From positions 1 through 11,265 of the forward strand of contig WLFB01000020.1 of the NCBI GenBank assembly GCA_009703975.1: a DNA stretch of 11,265 nucleotides. Direction: 5' to 3'. The position numbers and the translations under genes were made by a program. Source of the stretch: Actinomycetota bacterium (GTDB lineage: Bacteria > Actinomycetota > Acidimicrobiia > Acidimicrobiales > Ilumatobacteraceae). Of this stretch, positions 7,523-11,265 are shown piece after piece; position 1 is the stretch's first letter, and every line of letters starts with the position of its first letter. The notes beneath the pieces were generated by a model. That model searched no databases. It had not been told where the DNA came from and was given only the letters and a program-made list of their open reading frames with translations.

Positions 7523-7813
7523 TTAGTTCTCGAACAACGGAATTTGACTTCCGGCTTCTAAAGTGACAATTGCACGTTTTGATCCGTCACGAACACCAAT
7601 TCGGTTTGTGCCGCGTGTGATGCGACGCTTGCCTGGACGGTTAATCGTGTTTACGCGAGTTACTTTGACACCCCAGATTGATTGCACTGCATCGCGAATC
7701 TCAGGCTTTGTTGCATCTTGATGAACTTCAAATGTGTATGTGCCCTTGTCGATAAGCGAATAACTTTTCTCGCTAACAACTGGTCGAAGAATAATGTCGC
7801 GTGGGTCTTTCAC
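7523..7813 (-). CDS. rplW: 50S ribosomal protein L23 (GTG start)
   Basis: L23 surrounds the peptide exit tunnel and is the docking point for trigger factor and SRP. The family sequence begins KDPRDIILRPVVSEKSYSL (2-20), with GTYTFEVHQDATKPEIRDAV (24-43), FGVKV-like IWGVKVTRVNTINRPGKRRI and a Gly/Arg-rich segment. From GTG at 7813 the length is 96 aa, normal. An ATG in frame at 7870 would give 19 extra residues lying inside L4 and unlike L23. The GTG start overlaps the L4 stop as GTGA, so coupled translation is likely. Downstream is L2. Confidence 0.94.
   Translation of the reverse strand: MKDPRDIILRPVVSEKSYSLIDKGTYTFEVHQDATKPEIRDAVQSIWGVKVTRVNTINRPGKRRITRGTNRIGVRDGSKRAIVTLEAGSQIPLFEN
7810..7813 (-). 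promoter_or_regulatory. GTGA overlap joining L4 and L23
   Basis: The GTG start of L23 and the TGA stop of L4 overlap by four bases. The overlap and the family N-terminus together fix the L23 start here and not at the upstream ATG. Confidence 0.65.
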
Positions 7814-8430
7814 TTTGCAGCCTCCATTGCCGGCAAGCTCGCTTTTGTAAATACGATCCAGTCGTTGCACAAAATGTCGTAGGCATTAAGTTCGGGTGTG
7901 CTTAGAACATGAACATCCGTGAGATTACGGAAGCTCTTCCATGCGCTTTCATCTTTACGCTCGAGCACGATCATCACGCGACCCGACATACCGAGCGCGG
8001 AAATAGCTGCTGATGCTGCTTTTGTACTTGGTGCCGCAAAGCCCCAATCTTCAACAACAACAACTTTGTTCTCACTCATTCGATCTGACAGTGCAGAGCG
8101 CAATGCAAGTTGAATCATTTTCTTCGGTGTGCGCTGAGAATATTTGCGCGGCTTTGGCCCAAGAGCCACACCACCACCACTGAAATGCGGGGCGCGAATC
8201 GAACCTTGACGAGCGTTACCAGTGCCTTTTTGCTTGAACGGTTTTTTACCGCCACCGCGAACTTCAGACCGAGTCTTTGTGCTTTGAGTACCAGAACGAC
8301 GGTGCGCAAGTTGTGCAACGACCACTTGGTGCATTACCGGAATGTTTGGCGTGATACCGAACATCGAGTCAGCAACTTCGATTGATGCGGCTTTTTTGCC
8401 GTCGGCGTTTTTCATTTCAATCTTTGCCAT
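7810..8430 (-). CDS. rplD: 50S ribosomal protein L4
   Basis: L4 binds 23S rRNA and sends a loop into the peptide exit tunnel, where macrolide-resistance changes arise. In E. coli it also represses its own operon through the S10 leader. The 206-aa protein has normal length. The tunnel loop is conserved: TRSEVRGGGKKPFKQKGTGN (53-72), ARQGSIRAPHFSGGG (73-87), VALGPKPRKYSQ. The C-terminal globular part includes VVVVEDW (123-129). ATG lies two bases after the L3 stop, with AAGGAG five bases upstream inside the last L3 codons. Whether L4 acts on the leader in this organism is unknown. Confidence 0.97.
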   Translation of the reverse strand: MAKIEMKNADGKKAASIEVADSMFGITPNIPVMHQVVVAQLAHRRSGTQSTKTRSEVRGGGKKPFKQKGTGNARQGSIRAPHFSGGGVALGPKPRKYSQRTPKKMIQLALRSALSDRMSENKVVVVEDWGFAAPSTKAASAAISALGMSGRVMIVLERKDESAWKSFRNLTDVHVLSTPELNAYDILCNDWIVFTKASLPAMEAAK

Positions 8431-8432
8431 GA

Positions 8433-9104
8433 CTACTCCTTGGCCCCTTGGCTAGATGGAGCCTTGACAGCGTTGCGGATAATTACTACACCACCGTTTG
8501 GACCTGGAACAGAACCTTTAACAAGTAGAAGGTTTCTTTCAAGATCTGCTTGAACAACTTCAAGATTGAGAGTTGTCACTTGCTCGTGACCCATGTGGCC
8601 GGACATTCGCAAACCTTTAAACACTCGACCAGGAAATGTGCAAGAGCCAATTGAACCTGGTGTGCGGTGATGTTTGTGGTTACCGTGACTCGCGCCTTGA
8701 CCACTGAAGTTGTGACGCTTCATCGTTCCGGCGAAACCTTTACCGCGGCTAACTGCGGTCACATCGACTCGCTCGCCGACTACAAGAGTGTCAACTTTAA
8801 TTTCTTGGCCGACTTCAAAACCATCTACCGAGTCAAGACGCAACTCAATCAAACGACGGCCTGCCGCTACATTGCGCGACCCGCTCTTTGGTGCAAAATG
8901 ACCAGCTTCTGCTTTATTTAGTTTTTTTGGATCGCGCTGCCCGTATGTAACTTGTAACGCGGTGTAGCCATCGGTTGCGCCAGTTTTAACCTGGACAATT
9001 CGAGCTGGCTCAATTCTTAACACGGTGACGGGCACGACGCGTTGGTCGTCACTCCATACTTGTGTCATGCCGACTTTCTCGCCGACGATCGCTTTTTGTG
9101 CCAT
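8433..9104 (-). CDS. rplC: 50S ribosomal protein L3, first gene of the operon here
   Basis: L3 is one of the first proteins to bind 23S rRNA and reaches toward the peptidyl-transferase centre. From ATG at 9104 the protein is 223 aa. It starts MAQKAIVGEKVGMTQVWSDD, and the conserved extension region FSGQGASHGNHKHHRTPGSI (133-152) followed by CTFPGRVFKGLRMSGHMG (155-172) is diagnostic. The C-terminal part is NLLLVKGSVPGPNGGVVIIR (191-210). An in-frame ATG at 9236 would add 44 residues with no L3 similarity and would span the leader hairpin, so it is rejected. GAAAAGG lies 10 bases before the chosen ATG. No rpsJ precedes it: upstream is a 298-base regulatory region and then htrA. Confidence 0.96.
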   Translation of the reverse strand: MAQKAIVGEKVGMTQVWSDDQRVVPVTVLRIEPARIVQVKTGATDGYTALQVTYGQRDPKKLNKAEAGHFAPKSGSRNVAAGRRLIELRLDSVDGFEVGQEIKVDTLVVGERVDVTAVSRGKGFAGTMKRHNFSGQGASHGNHKHHRTPGSIGSCTFPGRVFKGLRMSGHMGHEQVTTLNLEVVQADLERNLLLVKGSVPGPNGGVVIIRNAVKAPSSQGAKE

Positions 9105-9114
9105 GAGGCCAAAA

Positions 9115-9121
9115 CCTTTTC
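9115..9121 (-). promoter_or_regulatory. Ribosome binding site for L3
   Basis: GAAAAGG on the minus strand lies 10 bases from the ATG at 9104. It is an imperfect Shine-Dalgarno match, weaker than most in the operon. The spacer ends in GGCCTC directly before the ATG. Confidence 0.5.
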
Positions 9122-9160
9122 TCGAAATGTTTAATAAAATAATTCGTTTATTCGCACAAA

Positions 9161-9189
9161 TGCTCCGCGCGGCCGAGGCCTGCGGAGCA
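9161..9189 (-). promoter_or_regulatory. GC-rich hairpin in the rplC leader
   Basis: TGCTCCGC (9161-9168) and GCGGAGCA (9182-9189) form a perfect 8-bp inverted repeat. The 13 bases between them could add three more pairs. The structure ends 56 bases before the L3 start. On the minus strand it is followed by only three T, so it does not look like a terminator in the direction of rplC. On the plus strand it is followed by CTTTTATAGTTTT and could be read as a terminator, but no plus-strand gene ends here. A leader RNA element acting on L3 is the reading I favour, by inference. Confidence 0.5.
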
Positions 9190-9191
9190 CT

Positions 9192-9221
9192 TTTATAGTT
9201 TTCGCTGTGAGGTACTCGCAA
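9192..9221 (-). promoter_or_regulatory. Candidate sigma70-type promoter for the ribosomal operon
   Basis: On the minus strand TTGCGA (9216-9221) and TATAAA (9192-9197) are separated by 18 bases, matching the -35 and -10 consensus at 4 of 6 and 5 of 6 positions. Transcription would begin at about 9184-9187, inside the outer arm of the GC-rich hairpin. The 5' leader would then be about 80 bases and the hairpin stem partly trimmed. Confidence 0.45.
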
Positions 9222-9266
9222 ATAACACGGGCGCACACAGACATCAATTTTTTGAATTGATCTCTC

Positions 9267-9300
9267 CGTTTGCGACTTGGTAAAACCAAGGTCACGAACG
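9267..9300. repeat. Long imperfect hairpin upstream of rplC
   Basis: The core is CTTGGT (9276-9281) and ACCAAG (9285-9290) around a three-base loop. Outside it pairing resumes to CGTT/AACG at the ends, giving about 15 pairs with one wobble, one mismatch and one bulge. Neither strand shows a T-run after it, so a simple terminator is unlikely. It could be an RNA structure in a longer leader or a protein-binding palindrome. Confidence 0.45.
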
Positions 9301-9308
9301 AAGTGTTT

Positions 9309-9337
9309 ACTCTATCCCCCTAAAATCTGGTCCCCAA
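9309..9337 (-). promoter_or_regulatory. Weak second promoter candidate upstream of rplC
   Basis: TTGGGG (9332-9337) and TAGAGT (9309-9314) on the minus strand are 17 bases apart, matching consensus at 3 of 6 and 4 of 6 positions. A start near 9302 would put the long hairpin at the very 5' end of the RNA and keep the GC-rich hairpin complete. The match is weak enough to be chance. Confidence 0.2.
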
Positions 9338-9349
9338 ACGGAAACTCGC

Positions 9350-9377
9350 AAAAATAGCTACTTTTTCTGGCTAGCTA
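9350..9377 (-). terminator. Possible intrinsic terminator after htrA
   Basis: On the minus strand TAGCTA (9372-9377) and TAGCTA (9355-9360) can pair around an 11-base loop and are followed at once by five T (9350-9354). The position, about 25 bases after the htrA stop, fits. The stem is only six pairs and AT-rich, so the terminator would be weak. A competing stem, GGCTAG (9369-9374) with CTAGCC (9391-9396), overlaps it. Confidence 0.4.
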
Positions 9378-9396
9378 ACTAGCTATCTAACTAGCC
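9369..9396. repeat. CTAG-rich short repeats behind htrA
   Basis: The eight-base unit CTAACTAG occurs at 9375-9382 and again at 9387-9394, with a 12-base period. The tract is bounded by GGCTAG and CTAGCC, which are complementary. Three CTAG tetramers fall within 24 bases. It lies entirely in the non-coding region just beyond the htrA stop. Confidence 0.6.
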
Positions 9397-9402
9397 CAGT
9401 AG

Positions 9403-10626
9403 TTAATTAGTTCTGGCGGCCAAGGTGGCTTCGAAGGTCATTCTTTCGCCATCTCGTGAAATCTCAATCTTAACTTTCTGACCAGGAACCGCATCTCGAA
9501 TAGCCGCCACAAGTCCGGCCTGCCCGTCGATCGGCTCGCCGTCTACCGACAGCACAATGTCATTAACAACAATGCCAGCACCATCGGCAGGTGACCCTGC
9601 TCTAACATCAGTAATAATTGCTCCTTGACCACCATCTTCGCGGCCGGTCAAGCCGACACCCAAAAAGCCCTCGCGGCGTTCAACTCCGTTGGCCTGAGCT
9701 CGAAGTTGCTCAATCACAATTAAGACTTCATCTACCGAAATAGAAAATCCGATGTTGGTCGCGGCCGATTCTGAATCGCCACGTGCGACAGCGGTATTTA
9801 TGCCAACCACTTCGCCTTTTAAGTTAACTAACGGCCCACCCGAATTGCCCGAAGAAATCGCCGCATCGGTCTGGATCAAAGAGTTCAGCGCCCCAGATTC
9901 TGTCTCAATTGTGCGCTTCATTGCCGAGACGATGCCTGACGTGACCGTCGGCCCGCCATCTAGGGCAAGTGCATAGCCAATCGCGATTACAGCATCACCA
10001 ATTTTTACGCTGCCAGGTTTTGCGAAAGTTGCTGCAACCAAACCAGTTGCTTCTACTTTTATTAACCCGAGATCATTACCAACATCAGTCGCCAAGATTT
10101 TCGCGACGCGAGGCTCGGTCTCACCAGCAAAACGAACGACCACTGAAGTTGCACCTTCAACAACGTGCGCATTTGTCAAAATCTCACCATTTGATGTGAG
10201 CACAATCCCAGTACCTACCGAACGGCCACCGACACCGGCCTCACCCAAAGTCGAGATAACTGTGACAACGCTGTTAGCGAGTCGCGTTGCAACTGACAAA
10301 ATCAATGAATCAGCCATATTGTCGCTGCCAGATGCGACAACAACTGGTGCCGAAGTAACTTGAGTGACAGTTTCGGCCGAATTCGCGTCTCTTAAACTTG
10401 TCTCTCGTTCAACAAATGCGCCTACGATTCCACCGATTAAGCCAAACACTGAAGCGAAAACTGCCAACCCGAAAATTGCACGACCTCGTCTCGGACCAGA
10501 AGAACTACCTTGCGAAGATTGCTGGCGATCGTTGATTTGCGAGAACGAAGGCGGCGGCAACTTTAATGAACCCTGATCACGTTGTTCTTCATGTGAGGCT
10601 GAATCAATTTGCGAGTAATCACTCAT
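9403..10626 (-). CDS. htrA: Membrane-anchored HtrA/DegP-type serine protease with one PDZ domain
   Basis: HtrA proteases degrade or refold damaged proteins outside the cytoplasmic membrane. The 407-aa protein has a Ser/Gln-rich cytosolic head (1-45) and one membrane segment at about 50-72 (AIFGLAVFASVFGLIGGIVG). A linker follows, then a trypsin-like domain (about 105-310) and a PDZ domain (about 320-403). The catalytic triad is complete: His154 in TNAHVV, Asp185 in GNDLGLIKV and Ser262 in GNSGGPL. Upstream spacing is 63 bases and no convincing Shine-Dalgarno precedes the ATG, but the head is compositionally normal and the next Met is residue 104. The layout resembles actinobacterial HtrA/PepD-like proteins; which paralogue it is cannot be said. 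It may share a transcript with the methyltransferase, and it is probably separated from the ribosomal operon by its own terminator. Confidence 0.9.
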   Translation of the reverse strand: MSDYSQIDSASHEEQRDQGSLKLPPPSFSQINDRQQSSQGSSSGPRRGRAIFGLAVFASVFGLIGGIVGAFVERETSLRDANSAETVTQVTSAPVVVASGSDNMADSLILSVATRLANSVVTVISTLGEAGVGGRSVGTGIVLTSNGEILTNAHVVEGATSVVVRFAGETEPRVAKILATDVGNDLGLIKVEATGLVAATFAKPGSVKIGDAVIAIGYALALDGGPTVTSGIVSAMKRTIETESGALNSLIQTDAAISSGNSGGPLVNLKGEVVGINTAVARGDSESAATNIGFSISVDEVLIVIEQLRAQANGVERREGFLGVGLTGREDGGQGAIITDVRAGSPADGAGIVVNDIVLSVDGEPIDGQAGLVAAIRDAVPGQKVKIEISRDGERMTFEATLAARTN

Positions 10627-10689
10627 GATTAGTTTCTATCGTAAATCTGATCTGAATTTTTGCCTAACTTGGAAAGTCTTAAAAAATTC

Positions 10690-11265
10690 TTATACAAAAT
10701 CAGGTGGTATCGCCCAAGTGATGCCCTGACTACTCAGCCTGGTCGCGATTTTCTCAGCAAGAGAAGTAATGAAAGGTAAATAAACCGTTGAACCAGAAAG
10801 AACTTGACTTGGATCAATTACAGGTCTTCCGTATAGCTTTTTGCCAACTCGAGATGGGTCTTCGTCAACAAAAAACTTGACATCAAGTTCTAACTCTCCG
10901 AATAGCCATAAAGCATTAATCGACGTTCCAAATATGCCAAAAGACTTTGATTTCGCCAGCGAACTTGCGTGCTTTTTCACTTCGTTCAACCAACGAACTG
11001 AGTCACCAACCCATGCCGTATCTAGATTCGCGGTGTTTGTAGTCTTTGCTGTTTTGCTTGGCTTGCATACCGCCCAACACTCGCGTGTTTCGATTCGAGA
11101 CTCAATTCGAATAACTTCGAAGCCTGAATTTTCGAGAAATATTTTAAGTGTCGCCACCGAAAAATGCGAACAGTGGTCGGCGATCAGCAACTTAAACGGG
11201 TCTTTTGAGCAATCCGGAACCGCTATAACGAGATGCCCGTTTTCGTTCAACATTGCACCTAGCAA
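10690..11265 (-). CDS. SAM-dependent methyltransferase, C-methyltransferase type, C-terminal part (cut by window edge)
   Basis: Only the last 191 codons are visible. The reading frame is open at the right edge and the first visible codon is TTG, so the true start is probably outside. The first 60 residues look like the end of a class I methyltransferase fold: GHLVIAVPD (10-18) as the late strand, then DHCSHFSVATLKIFLENSGFEV (30-51). From about 105 a second domain follows, with a Gly-rich nucleotide-binding-like turn FGIFGTSINAL (109-119) and FFVDEDPSRVGKKLYGRPVI (131-150). This pairing resembles the C-methyltransferase C-terminal domain found in sugar or small-molecule methylases. Its substrate cannot be inferred. 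It ends 63 bases before htrA on the same strand. Confidence 0.7.
   Translation of the reverse strand: MLGAMLNENGHLVIAVPDCSKDPFKLLIADHCSHFSVATLKIFLENSGFEVIRIESRIETRECWAVCKPSKTAKTTNTANLDTAWVGDSVRWLNEVKKHASSLAKSKSFGIFGTSINALWLFGELELDVKFFVDEDPSRVGKKLYGRPVIDPSQVLSGSTVYLPFITSLAEKIATRLSSQGITWAIPPDFV

Noticed and set aside
7811..7870. L23 beginning at ATG 7870
   Set aside because: It would add 19 residues inside L4 without L23 similarity. The GTG at 7813 gives a normal-length protein.
9161..9197. Intrinsic terminator on the plus strand (GC stem followed by T-rich sequence)
   Set aside because: No plus-strand gene ends here, and the T-rich stretch coincides with the -10 element of a good minus-strand promoter, which explains it better.
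9105..9236. A 44-residue N-terminal extension of L3 from ATG at 9236
   Set aside because: It shows no L3 similarity, crosses the leader hairpin and the predicted promoter, and the normal L3 N-terminus begins at 9104 with a ribosome binding site.
10627..10689. Separate promoter for htrA in the 63-base gap
   Set aside because: A TACGAT -10-like element can be found, but no acceptable -35 lies at the right distance.
1..11265. CRISPR arrays, tRNA or rRNA genes, insertion sequences, toxin-antitoxin or phage genes
   Set aside because: No repeat-spacer pattern, cloverleaf, rRNA motif, transposase or phage-like protein was seen on either strand.

Overview
This window is almost entirely one minus-strand ribosomal-protein gene cluster: the S10 and spc blocks joined end to end. 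Reading along the minus strand from position 9104 down to 1 the order is L3, L4, L23, L2, S19, L22, S3, L16, L29, S17, L14, L24, L5, S14, S8, L6, L18, S5, L30 and the first 60 codons of L15. Nineteen genes are complete and L15 runs off the left edge. This is the canonical bacterial order, with no insertion, inversion, frameshift or pseudogene. The next expected gene, secY, would lie beyond the edge.

The organism is most likely an actinobacterium of modest GC content. The signs are a zinc-binding (type Z) S14, long C-terminal tails on S3 and L22, an Arg-rich N-terminal extension on S5, and a membrane-anchored HtrA-type protease. Acidimicrobiia is my best guess, from the overall look of the proteins and not from any search.

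Region by region. (1) 10690-11265: the C-terminal part of a SAM-dependent C-methyltransferase-type protein, cut by the right edge. (2) 9403-10626: a membrane-anchored trypsin-like HtrA protease with one PDZ domain. (3) 9105-9402: a 298-base intergenic region with a CTAG-rich, terminator-like tract behind htrA, a long imperfect hairpin, a candidate promoter, and a GC-rich hairpin in the probable leader of rplC. (4) 1-9104: the ribosomal-protein genes, on one strand with spacings from a 4-base overlap to 36 bases, so very probably one transcript with coupled translation.

The main departure from the textbook arrangement is that rpsJ (S10) is not upstream of rplC. Its place is taken by htrA and a dedicated regulatory region, so rplC appears to be the first gene of the operon. 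I see no sign of a previously undescribed system. The points worth a second look are the rplC leader structures, the missing rpsJ, and several low-complexity terminal extensions on ribosomal proteins.
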